Shown: positions 1 to 8,759, numbered from the stretch's first letter. The stretch: 64,000 bases of DNA from Citrifermentans bremense (GCF_014218275.1 NZ_AP023213.1:806001-870000); one strand, 5' to 3'. Notes: a model not told the origin generated them from the letters alone. Translations and numbers: made by a program.

Positions 1-1
1 C

Positions 2-427
2 CTGATCGACAAGAACCGCGACAACTACGTTTCGCTCGAGGAGTTGCGCCTATTCAACCGCAGCCAGAGCTCGCTGCGCCTGCATGGCATGATGACGCCG
101 GTTGCCGTCTCGCACAAGTTCGAGATCCTGGATGATCGCCGCAACTGCACCTTCTGCCACACCTCGGGCCCCGCGCTGATGCAGACCAGTTTCATAGCTG
201 TGCCGGAAGCAGACGGCAGCTACAGCCGGGTGCCGGTGGAAAAGGGAGCGGTGCTGGACGCCCTGTACGGTACCCCGGACTTCTACATGATGGGGTCGAC
301 CAAGAACAACGCCCTGAACAAGATCGGCCTCGCCATCATCTGCGGCGGCCTGATCATGCCGGTAGGCCACGGCTTCGTGCGCTTCTTGACGCGCAAAAAC
401 AGGAACACAAAGGAGCATAAGTCATGA
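2..427 (+). CDS. C-terminal part of a membrane-anchored multihaem c-type cytochrome (CbcA-like), cut by the window edge
   Basis: The frame is already open at base 2, so the gene starts outside the window and only about 141 residues are visible. They contain one c-haem motif (CTFCH) about 57 residues in and, close to the C-terminus, a hydrophobic helix (residues roughly [18 protein letters not shown]) followed by a basic cytoplasmic tail. This fits a periplasmic cytochrome anchored by a C-terminal helix. The stop overlaps the start of the next gene, a b-type cytochrome (ATGA), so the two are translationally coupled. In Geobacter, CbcA (c-type) and CbcB (b-type) form an inner-membrane quinol-oxidising pair used for Fe(III) reduction; the assignment here rests on context and on what I recall of that locus. 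The haem count cannot be judged. Confidence 0.7.
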   Translation: MIDKNRDNYVSLEELRLFNRSQSSLRLHGMMTPVAVSHKFEILDDRRNCTFCHTSGPALMQTSFIAVPEADGSYSRVPVEKGAVLDALYGTPDFYMMGSTKNNALNKIGLAIICGGLIMPVGHGFVRFLTRKNRNTKEHKS

Positions 428-1158
428 GCGAAAACTCAAGCGAGAAAAATAGGATCTACCTGCAGCCCTGGCCGGTCCGCATCTGGCACTGGATCAACGC
501 CTGCGGCATCATCGCCCTCATAGTAACCGGCGCCCAGATCCGCTTCCCGGAAAGCGTCGCCCTCTTGCCGAACTACAAGAGCGCCATCGACATCCACAAC
601 GTCACCGGGCTCGTCGTCTCCATCTCGTTCTCTTTCTGGTTCTTCTACTACAAGATGGTGAAGAACACGCTCGACAAGCTGTACATACCCGACGAGGAGG
701 ACCTGAAGCACGGCCTGGTGCGCCAGTTGCTCTACTATTGCTTCTGGTACTTCCTGGGGAGACCGAGCCCGTACCACGCGACACCCGATCACAAGTTCAA
801 CCCGATGCAGAAATCCGCCTACCTCGCCGTGATGTTCGTGCTGATGCCGCTGGTGGGGCTGACCGGGATCCTGCTTTTGAACGTAACCCCGCTGCGCGTC
901 CTGGTGCTCATGTGGGGCGGTATCAAGTTCATCGTCGCGCTGCACTTCCTGCTGGCCTGCTCGCTGCTCGCCTTCCTCTGCACCCATGTCTACCTCGCCA
1001 CCCTGGGCAACTACATAAAGCCCATGCTGGTCGGGTGGGAGGATGTGGAAGAGCACGAGGAGAAGCCAGTCGCAGCGCCGGCCGCCATACCGGGATACCG
1101 CCCGGTGCGCCACTACCCGGAGTACGAGGTGATGCAGCATGAGCAGCGACAGGGATAG
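424..1158 (+). CDS. b-type cytochrome, inner-membrane subunit of a bc complex (CbcB-like)
   Basis: A 244-residue protein with four predicted membrane helices (about 20-38, 60-77, 130-152 and 165-192). Histidines at 22, 58, 174 and 188 lie in or next to helices and are the likely axial ligands of two b-haems, as in the cytochrome b561/Ni-Fe hydrogenase cytb family. The start ATG overlaps the stop of the upstream cytochrome c gene and is preceded by AAGGAG. Such subunits oxidise the quinol pool and pass electrons to the attached periplasmic multihaem protein. The C-terminal 45 residues are a charged, proline-rich cytoplasmic tail. The family assignment is firm; the specific CbcB orthology is an inference from the neighbours. 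Confidence 0.8.
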   Translation: MSENSSEKNRIYLQPWPVRIWHWINACGIIALIVTGAQIRFPESVALLPNYKSAIDIHNVTGLVVSISFSFWFFYYKMVKNTLDKLYIPDEEDLKHGLVRQLLYYCFWYFLGRPSPYHATPDHKFNPMQKSAYLAVMFVLMPLVGLTGILLLNVTPLRVLVLMWGGIKFIVALHFLLACSLLAFLCTHVYLATLGNYIKPMLVGWEDVEEHEEKPVAAPAAIPGYRPVRHYPEYEVMQHEQRQG

Positions 1159-1199
1159 CTGATCCTTCAGGCCGCTGCCTTAGGGAAAGGAGAAACGCC

Positions 1200-1745
1200 A
1201 TGTCAGGCCATGTGATAGAACAGATAAAGACCAAGCCGGCGACCGCTTTGGACCGGGGCGTGCAGGATTCGTTTGCTTCCAACCGCTGCCGCGAAGAGCT
1301 GGCCAGAAACATCGACGAACTGCACGCGCTTTCCCGCAGGGGGCTCTGGGGACTGCTTCTGTTCCTCATGGTGAGCGCAGCCGCCCTTTACCTGAGCCAG
1401 ATGGAGACCTTGAGCCTGATTCATCTCCAGTTGAAGGAGATCTTCGGGCCTCCTCCCCCGAGCGACCTGCTGCACGTGGCGCTGGCCGTTTCCTGGCTCT
1501 CGGGTTTCGTGCTGATCCTGGGGCGCAGGGGGGCGGACGGCAAGCCTGGCTACAACTGGTGCAACATCGCGCTTCCCACCGCATTCTACCCGCTCTACGT
1601 TTTCTCCGATGCCACCGGCGGCTACTTTCCAGCGGTCTTTTGCGCGGGGCTCGTCCTTTTGCTTTTGGAACACGGCTTTGCCGTTTGCTACGCCAACAAG
1701 GTGATTCGCGAGGCCACCGAAAGGCTCAAGCGCCTTCCCCAGTGA
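1200..1745 (+). CDS. Small multi-pass membrane protein of the cytochrome bc operon, function unknown
   Basis: A 181-residue protein starting at ATG 1200 behind GGAAAGGAGAAA, 41 bp after the b-type cytochrome gene. The first 45 residues are soluble and charged. Hydrophobic segments follow at about 49-66, 90-108 and 121-163, the last perhaps two helices. There is no CXXCH motif, and I recognise no catalytic motif. Its place directly behind the cytochrome pair and before a strong terminator suggests an accessory or assembly subunit of that complex. No family could be named. Confidence 0.7.
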   Translation: MSGHVIEQIKTKPATALDRGVQDSFASNRCREELARNIDELHALSRRGLWGLLLFLMVSAAALYLSQMETLSLIHLQLKEIFGPPPPSDLLHVALAVSWLSGFVLILGRRGADGKPGYNWCNIALPTAFYPLYVFSDATGGYFPAVFCAGLVLLLLEHGFAVCYANKVIREATERLKRLPQ

Positions 1746-1773
1746 AGAAACCCTGGAAACAAAGCGACAGATA

Positions 1774-1814
1774 CGAAACCGGCCACTCCTCATCGAGCGG
1801 CCGGTTTCGTTTTT
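1774..1814 (+). terminator. Rho-independent terminator of the cytochrome bc operon
   Basis: A perfect 11-bp stem (CGAAACCGGCC / GGCCGGTTTCG, 1774-1784 and 1799-1809) with a 14-nt loop, followed by TTTTT. It lies between the convergent ends of the plus-strand operon and the minus-strand dodecahaem cytochrome gene. Confidence 0.88.
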
Positions 1815-1819
1815 GCCGA

Positions 1820-2812
1820 CTAGCCGCGAGTGTGGCAGGAGTCACAATTGCCGGTGACCGAGAAAGCGCTCTTGCCGTCATGGCAGGCGCCGCATGACTT
1901 AGCCTTCTTCATCTCCGCCATGGAGACGGGCTTCCCGCCGCTTTTCGTGGGGAAGGTCCGGGTATGGCACTCGCCGCACTTGTACATCCCCAGGTGCGCA
2001 GCATGGCTGAACTTGACGTCCCCAACCCGGGAGACCCGGAATTTCACCTCCTGCACCGGGTGGCATTTCTCGCACTGAGCAACAGCGAACGCTTCCTTGG
2101 CATTGTGGCACGCACCGCATGATTTCCCCTTTTCCATGGCCGCCATGGTGACCGCCTTGCCCGATCCCAGCGGGTAGAGTTTGGTGTGGCAGGCGCTGCA
2201 GCTGTACATCTCGACGTGCTTTGCGTGGCTGAAGACGGTCGGGCCGGTTTCCTTCACCTTGAACACGACCTGCTTGGGGGCGGGGTGGCACCCGTCGCAC
2301 TTGGCGAGGGCGAAGGCCTTGCCGCCGTTATGGCAGGCACCGCACGATTTTCCCTTCTCCATCTCGGCCATGGACACGGACTTGTTGGGGCCGGTCTTGT
2401 ACAGTGCATTGTGGCAGGCGCTGCACTGCATGCTTTGCAGGTGCTTCGCATGGCTGAAGACCACCGGCCCGGTCTCCTTGACCTTGAAAGTGACGTTCTT
2501 CACCTTGTGGCAGCCGGTGCACTTGGCTACGCTGAAGGCCCGCTGGCCGTTGTGGCACTTGCCGCACGACTTACCCTTTTCCATGTCCGCCATGGTGTAC
2601 TTCACCTTCGTCTGGCGTGGGTTTTCATGGCAGCTCTTGCAGCTTACGTTGGGACTCTTGGCCGTCTTCTTTTTCAGGTGCTGTTGATGGCTGAATACCA
2701 CCTTCCCGCCACCATCGGTGTTGTAGGTGACGTCCTTGATCTCAAGGGCGTATGCTCCGGATGACCCGACTGCGAGCGCGACCATGACGATGAATGCCTT
2801 GCTGAATCCCAT
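1820..2812 (-). CDS. Dodecahaem c7-repeat cytochrome c (OmcQ/GSU1996-like nanowire cytochrome)
   Basis: Start chosen at 2812 because AAGGAGG sits six bases upstream and a signal peptide (MGFSKAFIVMVALAVG..AYA) follows at once; the frame is open further upstream but without signal-like sequence. The 330-residue product has exactly twelve CXXCH motifs, in order CKSCH, CGKCH, CTGCH, CSACH, CGACH, CDGCH, CSACH, CGACH, CEKCH, CGECH, CGACH and CDSCH. They form four repeats of about 77 residues, each with three haems and a VVFSHAKHL-like segment. This is the architecture of the Geobacter dodecahaem proteins GSU1996 and GSU0592 (OmcQ), linear chains of four triheme c7 domains in the periplasm. It is convergent with the cytochrome bc genes, so the locus looks like one electron-transfer unit. 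The electron partner is inferred. Confidence 0.9.
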   Translation of the reverse strand: MGFSKAFIVMVALAVGSSGAYALEIKDVTYNTDGGGKVVFSHQQHLKKKTAKSPNVSCKSCHENPRQTKVKYTMADMEKGKSCGKCHNGQRAFSVAKCTGCHKVKNVTFKVKETGPVVFSHAKHLQSMQCSACHNALYKTGPNKSVSMAEMEKGKSCGACHNGGKAFALAKCDGCHPAPKQVVFKVKETGPTVFSHAKHVEMYSCSACHTKLYPLGSGKAVTMAAMEKGKSCGACHNAKEAFAVAQCEKCHPVQEVKFRVSRVGDVKFSHAAHLGMYKCGECHTRTFPTKSGGKPVSMAEMKKAKSCGACHDGKSAFSVTGNCDSCHTRG

Positions 2813-3006
2813 GGTTATCCTCCTTGTATGCTTTTTATGAGCCTCCGCGTCACTATGCTCTGGTAGCCGAAAACATTTCCACGCCGATCTCTTAGCATCA
2901 GTCGTGCCTAATCCGGGGATACCTGCTTCTAAGCTTGCAACTATCCGTTTTTGCAGCGTATCTATCGCATGCGCCGGAGGCCGATCTTTCAGGTGGAGCC
3001 GGAAAT

Positions 3007-3023
3007 GTATAGCGGAGATATAC
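3007..3023. promoter_or_regulatory. Candidate operator dyad 1, GTATA-N7-TATAC
   Basis: A perfect inverted repeat GTATA GCGGAGA TATAC; with one more base on each side it reads TGTATA-N7-TATACA. It lies 195 bp upstream of the dodecahaem cytochrome start and matches the second dyad in both arm sequence and spacer length. A binding protein is inferred, not known. Confidence 0.5.
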
Positions 3024-3107
3024 ACCGGGCCTCTCGAGCCTGCTGCCGCCGGGATTGAAAACGCATAAGTTCTCTATTGGTAGACGCTTAGTGATTCGCC
3101 GGGAGAT

Positions 3108-3124
3108 GTATAGAAAAGCTATAC
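3108..3124. promoter_or_regulatory. Candidate operator dyad 2, GTATA-N7-TATAC
   Basis: GTATA GAAAAGC TATAC, the same arms and the same 7-bp spacer as the dyad at 3007, exactly 101 bp further from the cytochrome gene. Two copies of a 17-bp symmetrical site in one intergenic region suggest a dimeric regulator that might bridge or loop. Confidence 0.5.
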
Positions 3125-3150
3125 GTGTGCCAAAAGCTGAAAAACCGCAC

Positions 3151-3184
3151 GAAAAGAGGCCCGTTCGCAGTTGCAACGGGCCTC
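3151..3184 (-). terminator. Rho-independent terminator of the AAE transporter gene
   Basis: A 10-bp stem GAGGCCCGTT / AACGGGCCTC (3156-3165 and 3175-3184), followed on the minus strand by TTTTC. It lies 30 bp past the transporter stop codon. Confidence 0.85.
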
Positions 3185-3215
3185 CGGGTGAGGCTTTTTT
3201 GGGGGGCTTTACATA

Positions 3216-4862
3216 TCAACCCTGGCCCGTCACCACCAGCACTATGTGCACCAGGATGATTTTTCCTATGGTGGCGAAGGGAAAGACGCAGGCGTACCCC
3301 TGATCGGCGAGGTCGTTGCCGGTCTGCTCCTTTATGTACCCAAGCCCCGGAGTCGAGGTGTGCATCCCCGCGACGATCCCTACCACCAGCGACATGGGTA
3401 TCTTCAGCACCTTGTGGCCGATGTAGAGCCCAAGGAATGCGGTGATCGCAGTGATGCAGACGCCGGTTATGAAGATGCTCCCCCCTCCGCCGTGGCTGAG
3501 CGTGGTGAGCAGGCTGTATCCGGAGCGGGTGCCGATTCCTGCCAGGAACAGCACGAGCCCCACCTGCTTTAGTGTCATGCTGGCGCTGTAGGGAAGGCTC
3601 CAGACGACCTTGCCGGTTCTGCCGAAGGTTCCCAGAAGTATCCCCACGATGAGCGGGCCGCCGGCAAATCCAAGCTGCATGCTCCCCCCTCCGGGAAAGG
3701 GAAACGGCATGAGCCCCAGGATGAGCCCGATCACGAGCCCCAGGCTGAAGGTCATCACGTCCACCTCGCTCACCTTTCGGTAGGAGTTGCCGAAGAAGGC
3801 GGTGACCTCTTCCATGTTTGTTTTATGTGCCAAGACCCGTATCACGTCGCCAAACTCCAGCACCATTTCCGCGTCGGGCAGGAACTCGTTGTCCCCGCGG
3901 CGCACCAGCGTGATCACCTCGCCAAAGCGCTTGTCGAGGTCGAGCTCTCCTATGGTGCGGCCGATGGCCTGCGGGCTGGAGACGAAGACCCTGCGGTACT
4001 CGTACTCGGTCCGGTCCAGCCCGAGTCGGTCCTTGCTTCTTCGCTCTCCCAGGGCGATCGCGATCTTCTCGATCTCCTTGGGGAGTCCCGCCACCATGAT
4101 CAGGTCTCCCGGCTGCAGCGCGGTCCCCGGCGCCGCGAAGAAGAACTCCTCGCCGCGCTTTATCCGGCTGAAGATCACGTTGCACTCCTGCGCCTCGTTC
4201 AATTCCTGAACGGTTGCGCCCGGCGGTACCACCTTCTGCACCTTGATGGTGCAGTGCACCAGGGCCGCCCGCTCCTCCGGCTTTCTCAACTCCCGGTACT
4301 CCGCCTGGTAGTCGACCTTCCAGAGTTTCTGGCAGATGTTGATGGTGAGCATAAGGCCTATCACACCGATAGGGTAGGCGACGGAGAAGCCGACCACCGG
4401 CTCGGCCAGGAGCGTCTCCAGGAGCTCCTCCGGGGCGGTCTGCCTGATCGACTCCAGCGCGCCGCCGAGGGCCGGGGAGGCGGTCATGCTGCCGCAGAAG
4501 ATGCCGGCGGCGATGCCGGGCTTCAGCATGAAGTATTTCTGCAGCGCGACGCAGAGCGCGGCGGAGGCGCAGAGGACCCCTCCAGCCAGAAGGTTGTTCA
4601 TCACCCCGTTTCTGCGGAAGGTGGAGACGAAGGAGGGGCCGGCCGAAAGCCCCACGGTGTAGACGAAGAGCGCCTGTCCCATGATGTAGACGATGGCGGG
4701 AGCCTTCATGTCGGGGTGGAGCATGCCGAAGGCAAGCCCGACGAATAGGACCGCGCCGACCCCAAGCGTTATGCCGTACACCTTGATCTTTCCCAACGGG
4801 TAGCCTATGGCCGCGACCATGAGCAGAAGCATCAACGGGTTCTCGAGGAGTATCTTGACCAT
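3216..4862 (-). CDS. Aspartate:alanine-exchanger (AAE) family transporter with two RCK_C/TrkA_C domains
   Basis: A 548-residue membrane protein. Two hydrophobic blocks (about 8-175 and 370-548) each carry a GxMTxSPxLGG / GMHTSTPGLG type re-entrant motif. They flank two cytosolic ligand-binding domains (about 203-275 and 288-360) with the PGD and FGD turns typical of RCK_C. This is the layout of the AAE family (TC 2.A.81; E. coli YidE and YbjL, Tetragenococcus AspT). AspT exchanges aspartate for alanine; the substrates of most members are unknown, so none is assigned. It is a single gene with its own terminator, and the next gene upstream on this strand (the chemoreceptor) ends 31 bp from its start. 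Confidence 0.85.
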   Translation of the reverse strand: MVKILLENPLMLLLMVAAIGYPLGKIKVYGITLGVGAVLFVGLAFGMLHPDMKAPAIVYIMGQALFVYTVGLSAGPSFVSTFRRNGVMNNLLAGGVLCASAALCVALQKYFMLKPGIAAGIFCGSMTASPALGGALESIRQTAPEELLETLLAEPVVGFSVAYPIGVIGLMLTINICQKLWKVDYQAEYRELRKPEERAALVHCTIKVQKVVPPGATVQELNEAQECNVIFSRIKRGEEFFFAAPGTALQPGDLIMVAGLPKEIEKIAIALGERRSKDRLGLDRTEYEYRRVFVSSPQAIGRTIGELDLDKRFGEVITLVRRGDNEFLPDAEMVLEFGDVIRVLAHKTNMEEVTAFFGNSYRKVSEVDVMTFSLGLVIGLILGLMPFPFPGGGSMQLGFAGGPLIVGILLGTFGRTGKVVWSLPYSASMTLKQVGLVLFLAGIGTRSGYSLLTTLSHGGGGSIFITGVCITAITAFLGLYIGHKVLKIPMSLVVGIVAGMHTSTPGLGYIKEQTGNDLADQGYACVFPFATIGKIILVHIVLVVTGQG

Positions 4863-4893
4863 GATTCACCTCAAAGCTGCTGTTTTTTGCATC

Positions 4894-7374
4894 TCAGCTC
4901 AGCTTGAACTGCCCCACGAGCTTCTGCTGCTCCTCGGCCAGGCGCGAGAGAAGCTGCGCCGATGCCGCCGATTCCTGCGCGTTCTTCGCCGTGTCCTGCA
5001 CCACCTCGTTGATGTTCTGGATGTTGTGGCTGATCTCGCCTGTGGTCGCCGTCTGTTCCTCGGCGGCGGTGGCGATCTGGTTCACCTGGAGGGCGACCGA
5101 CCCTATCTGCCGCAGGATCTCCTCCAGCGCCTCTCCCGATTTGGCGGCGTCGATCGTCCCCTGTTCGACGCGGGTCACCCCGGATTCCATCACCATGATC
5201 GCCCCCCTGGTCTGCTGCTGCACCGCCTTGATCATCTCGCCGATCTCCCTGGTGGCGCTGCTGGTCCGCTGCGCCAGTGCGCGCACCTCGTCGGCCACCA
5301 CGGCGAAGCCGCGCCCCTGCTCGCCTGCGCGTGCGGCCTCGATGGCAGCGTTCAGGGCGAGAAGGTTCGTCTGGTCGGCTATGTCGTTGATGGTGCTGAC
5401 GATGGCGCCTATCTGCTGCGATTTCCTCCCCAGGTCGTCGATGGTCACCGCCGATTCGCGCACCTTCACCGCGATCTGGTTCATCCCCTGAACGGTCTCT
5501 CTCACCACGTCGGCCCCGGTGACCGCCGCGTCGTTGGCCTGCTGCGAGCCTGCCGCGGCCTGGGTGCAGTTGAGCGCGATCTCGTTGGAGGTGGCTGCCA
5601 TCTCCTCGCTGGCGGTGGCGACCGTCGCCGCCTGTCCCGCAACGAGAGCGGCTCCCGAGGCCATCTGGTCGGCGGCGCAGGAGAGCTCGGTCGAGGCGGA
5701 GGCGACCTGGGCCGTGTTGTGCGACACCCGCGAGATCACCTCGTGGAAGTGGACCACGATGTTGTTGATGCTGCCGCAGATGTCGCCGATCTCGTCCCTG
5801 GATCCGAGCTCGATCCGCTTGGTGAGATCCCCAGCGGCGATCTCCGCCGTGACCAGCTTGGCATGCGCCAGCGGCTTGGTGATGGAGGCGATGATGCGGA
5901 GGCTGATCAGCAGCGAGACCAGGGCCACCGCGAGCGAGACGCCGATCATGACGAAGGAGAGGAGCGTCGCGTTTTCCACGGCGCGGCGCACCCCGGTCAG
6001 GATCTGCTGCTGGTTCTCGCCGATGCTCTTCACCTGCTCCTCGCTGCGCTGCGCCTGCTCTTTCGAGATGCCGCGCGCTGAGGCGAGCGCCTTCTGCATG
6101 GCGAGGTTGCTCCTGATAACCCCCAGCTTGGTGGCCTCTATCTTCCGGATCGAGGCCCCGGCCCGCTGCACCGTTCCGGAGACCTGCGCTATGTTCTGCG
6201 CCAGCTCCTTCTGTCCGCTTTCCAGCAGGAGCTTCCTCGCCACAGCGATGTTCCCCTCGATCCGCTTCTGGGTCTGCGCAAGCGAAGCGGCGAGCCTTGC
6301 GACCTCGGCGTCTGTGGAACTGAGCATGATCTGGCGCACCCCGGCGTTCAGCTCCTTTACGTCGGAGCTGATGCTGCTTCCCTCCTCCATCACCGCGTTG
6401 GCGGCGTTCTGGAACGAAAGCGAGGAGACCACGTTGTTGCGGTCCTTGACGATCTGCAGCTCCAGGGCGTCGATGGTGTTGAAGATCTTCTTGCTGTTCT
6501 CCTCCAAAGGCTTCACGATCTCGCGGCTCTTGTTGGCGTAGGCTTCCCCATCGGCTTTTTCCGGGTTGTTCAGCATCTCGAGCCGGAGCGCCACGAGCCC
6601 TCCCTCCTCGGCGCCGATCTGGTTCAGGATGTCCGTGGCGACCCCCTTCACCTCCCGGATGGCCGGGTTGTCCCCGGGGTCGACCTCGATGTTCCGGGTC
6701 AGCTCCACCGTGTTCTTGAGCCGCTCCTTCAGGGGGGCGATCTTGAACTTGTTCTTCACCAGCTCCAGGTCGCTAAGGATTATGTTGATGTCCTTCAGGC
6801 GGCTTTGCAGGGTGAGGAGCTTCTTGATGCTGCTGTTGACCTGCAGGTTAGCCGACTGCGAGGTGTTGATGGCCGACAGCGCGCTGTTTCCCATCTGGCT
6901 GATCTGCTTGCGCATCCCGCTCACGCTCGCCTCCGCCTTTTGCAGCTCGGAATTGACCGTCGCGATCTCGTTTTTGAAGAGCGTCATGTCCTTTAGCCTT
7001 TGGGAAGCAACCTGCACCACGGTCTTCTCGATCTCCCTGAGCACGTCGGTGTCGACCCCGCTCGACGCGGCGCCTCCCTTTAGCATCTCCTCATTCAGGG
7101 TCTCCATCCGCTTGATCCGGGTGGTGATGGTCTCCGACAGCCGCGCCACCTCTGCGGGCTCCGCGGACATCTCAAGCCGCATGAAGTCGGCGGAGACCTT
7201 TTCCACCGTCTGCTGCAGTTCCAGCATCTTCAGGTGCAAGGGGGTCGACTTGCCGGTCAGGATCTCTATGCTCGACTTCACCTTGCCGATGGAGAAAAGG
7301 CCGATGCCTGCTATGACTGAGATTCCCACGATGGTCAGCGCGATATTGCCCAGCAGCTTGCTTTTGACGGTCAT
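4894..7374 (-). CDS. Methyl-accepting chemotaxis protein with large periplasmic sensor region
   Basis: Start set at 7374 (MTVKSKLLGN...), where the first membrane helix begins within ten residues; the frame extends 28 codons further but without signal character. The product is 826 residues: helix 1 about 8-30, a helical, low-aromatic periplasmic region of about 430 residues, helix 2 about 466-490, a HAMP domain, then a full cytoplasmic signalling domain. The signalling tip is clear (DQTNLLALNAAIEAARAGEQ, near residue 680), with the GRGFAVVADEVR segment after it. It relays periplasmic signals to CheA. It follows a lone substrate-binding protein gene on the same strand, 108 bp downstream of that stop, suggesting binding-protein-assisted sensing. 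The sensor region is longer than a usual four-helix bundle and may be a bimodular helical (HBM-like) domain; that is a guess. Confidence 0.9.
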   Translation of the reverse strand: MTVKSKLLGNIALTIVGISVIAGIGLFSIGKVKSSIEILTGKSTPLHLKMLELQQTVEKVSADFMRLEMSAEPAEVARLSETITTRIKRMETLNEEMLKGGAASSGVDTDVLREIEKTVVQVASQRLKDMTLFKNEIATVNSELQKAEASVSGMRKQISQMGNSALSAINTSQSANLQVNSSIKKLLTLQSRLKDINIILSDLELVKNKFKIAPLKERLKNTVELTRNIEVDPGDNPAIREVKGVATDILNQIGAEEGGLVALRLEMLNNPEKADGEAYANKSREIVKPLEENSKKIFNTIDALELQIVKDRNNVVSSLSFQNAANAVMEEGSSISSDVKELNAGVRQIMLSSTDAEVARLAASLAQTQKRIEGNIAVARKLLLESGQKELAQNIAQVSGTVQRAGASIRKIEATKLGVIRSNLAMQKALASARGISKEQAQRSEEQVKSIGENQQQILTGVRRAVENATLLSFVMIGVSLAVALVSLLISLRIIASITKPLAHAKLVTAEIAAGDLTKRIELGSRDEIGDICGSINNIVVHFHEVISRVSHNTAQVASASTELSCAADQMASGAALVAGQAATVATASEEMAATSNEIALNCTQAAAGSQQANDAAVTGADVVRETVQGMNQIAVKVRESAVTIDDLGRKSQQIGAIVSTINDIADQTNLLALNAAIEAARAGEQGRGFAVVADEVRALAQRTSSATREIGEMIKAVQQQTRGAIMVMESGVTRVEQGTIDAAKSGEALEEILRQIGSVALQVNQIATAAEEQTATTGEISHNIQNINEVVQDTAKNAQESAASAQLLSRLAEEQQKLVGQFKLS

Positions 7375-7482
7375 TGCCACGCCCCCGGATAATTGATTTC
7401 GAGTCCCAGCGAAAACCGGCGCCAGACTGTGGAGCCTGGCACCGGTCCCCGGATCCATCTCGGTACTTGCCTGCGGCTTAAG

Positions 7483-8619
7483 CTACTTCGCCTTCAGGGA
7501 GACCAGCTTGCTGTCCTTTACCACCTGCAGGAACACGTTGTCCTGCCCCTGGTGGTCGCCGGGGGAGAAGCTCAGCTTGATCCCCCCCATGTCGGCCCCC
7601 TTCATGCTCTCGTAGGCGTCGAGGAATGCGGCCTGCGTTGGCGGGTTCCCTGCCTTCTCCAGCGCCATGACGATAGATTTTGCGGCCATGCATCCTTCCA
7701 TGCTCACCGTGTTGAACCCGACATCCTCCGGGCTCTTCGCGATCGCCTCCCTGCATTCCTTGGTGATGGGCAGAGACAGGTCGTCCAGCTCCGGCACCAC
7801 CTGGGTCATGATGATCCCCTCTGCCGCTGGGCCGGCGGCCTTGACCAGGTTGTAGCCGCCGGCGAAGGAGCCGGAGGCCAGATGCGCCGTGACCCCTTCC
7901 TTTCTGGCCAGCTTGATGAATTCCGCACCCGGCTGGTACACCGCCCCGACGATGATGGCATCGGGTTTCCCCGCCATGATGCTGGCAAGCCCCGCGGTGA
8001 CCGCTACGGTCCTCCTTTCGAAGGAGCCCTTGGAGACGACGCTCAGGCCGTGGCGCTTGACCGCGTTCTCGGTGGAGGTGAGGATGTCGGTGCCGAGGCC
8101 GTCGTTCTGGTAGAAGACCGAGAAGCGCTTGGCCCCCTGCTGCACCAGCTGGTCGACGATCTTGTCCACCTCCTGCTGGTAGCTCGCCCTGATATGGATC
8201 ACCTCTTTCAGCACCGGCTTGCGCAGCTCGCTTGCGCCGGTGCGCGGGTTGATGTAGGGGAGCTTGTACTCCTTGACCACGGGAAGGCTCGCGACGCAGT
8301 TGGAAGTCCCCACCGAGCCGACCACGGCGAAGACCTTCTGCTTCTCGATCAGGTTCAAGAGCCCGTCGATGGTCTTGTCGGTGACCATCTGGTCGTCGAC
8401 GGCAACCAGCTCGAGCTTCCTGCCGTTGACCCCACCCTTCTCGTTGACGGCCTTGAAGTAGGCCTCGACGCCGACCTTCATCCCACGTCCGGACCCTTTG
8501 TTGGCGCCGGTCTGGTCGTTCACCATGCCGATCTTGATCACTCTCCCGGCGGGTTCCGCGGCCTGCGCGGCCGGGGCGGCCATCATCAGCATCATGGTCA
8601 GGAAAATCCCCTTCTTCAT
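7483..8619 (-). CDS. Periplasmic amino-acid-type ABC substrate-binding protein (LivK/type 1 fold)
   Basis: Start at 8619, with AAAGGAGG seven bases upstream and a classic signal peptide (MKKGIFLTMMLMMAAPAAQA). The 378-residue product has the peripla_BP_6 opening (IKIGMVNDQTGANKG), the PVVKEYKLPYINP region and the DAIIVGAVYQPGAEFIKLARK segment of branched-chain amino-acid binding proteins. No permease or ATPase gene lies near it. The next gene on the strand is a chemoreceptor, so the protein may serve chemotaxis rather than uptake, or may work with a transporter encoded elsewhere. The ligand is unknown. Confidence 0.85.
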   Translation of the reverse strand: MKKGIFLTMMLMMAAPAAQAAEPAGRVIKIGMVNDQTGANKGSGRGMKVGVEAYFKAVNEKGGVNGRKLELVAVDDQMVTDKTIDGLLNLIEKQKVFAVVGSVGTSNCVASLPVVKEYKLPYINPRTGASELRKPVLKEVIHIRASYQQEVDKIVDQLVQQGAKRFSVFYQNDGLGTDILTSTENAVKRHGLSVVSKGSFERRTVAVTAGLASIMAGKPDAIIVGAVYQPGAEFIKLARKEGVTAHLASGSFAGGYNLVKAAGPAAEGIIMTQVVPELDDLSLPITKECREAIAKSPEDVGFNTVSMEGCMAAKSIVMALEKAGNPPTQAAFLDAYESMKGADMGGIKLSFSPGDHQGQDNVFLQVVKDSKLVSLKAK

Positions 8620-8730
8620 GACATCCTCCTTTGTTTTTGTTAGGGCGTGTTGGGGCGCGGCATCGCCTGGGCCGCCACGCCACGCTTTCAATGAACGGGC
8701 CGGCTGGTGCCTCCAATTAAAAACTGCAAA

Positions 8731-8759
8731 ATAATACACGCTAATTATTTGGTTGGCAA
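8731..8759 (-). promoter_or_regulatory. Sigma-70 type promoter for the binding-protein/chemoreceptor pair
   Basis: On the minus strand TTGCCA (8754-8759), a 17-bp spacer, then TATTAT (8731-8736). Each hexamer matches five of six consensus bases. The start point would be near 8724, giving a leader of about 105 nt. Confidence 0.6.

Larger units (their letters stand above)
2813..3215. other. 403-bp intergenic region between the dodecahaem cytochrome and the AAE transporter
   Basis: No credible gene. It holds the ribosome-binding site and upstream region of the cytochrome gene, two matching dyads (GTATA-N7-TATAC, 3007-3023 and 3108-3124), and the terminator of the minus-strand transporter gene (3151-3184). 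A frame on the minus strand at about 2898-3176 has no ribosome-binding site or recognisable product. Confidence 0.6.

Noticed and set aside
4807-6081. A 424-codon plus-strand frame across the chemoreceptor gene
   Set aside because: It covers the most conserved chemoreceptor signalling tip on the other strand and shows no protein family pattern.
7390-7420. TTCGAGTCCC resembling a tRNA T-arm
   Set aside because: No acceptor, D-arm or anticodon stem can be folded around it, and the region is the upstream end of the chemoreceptor gene.
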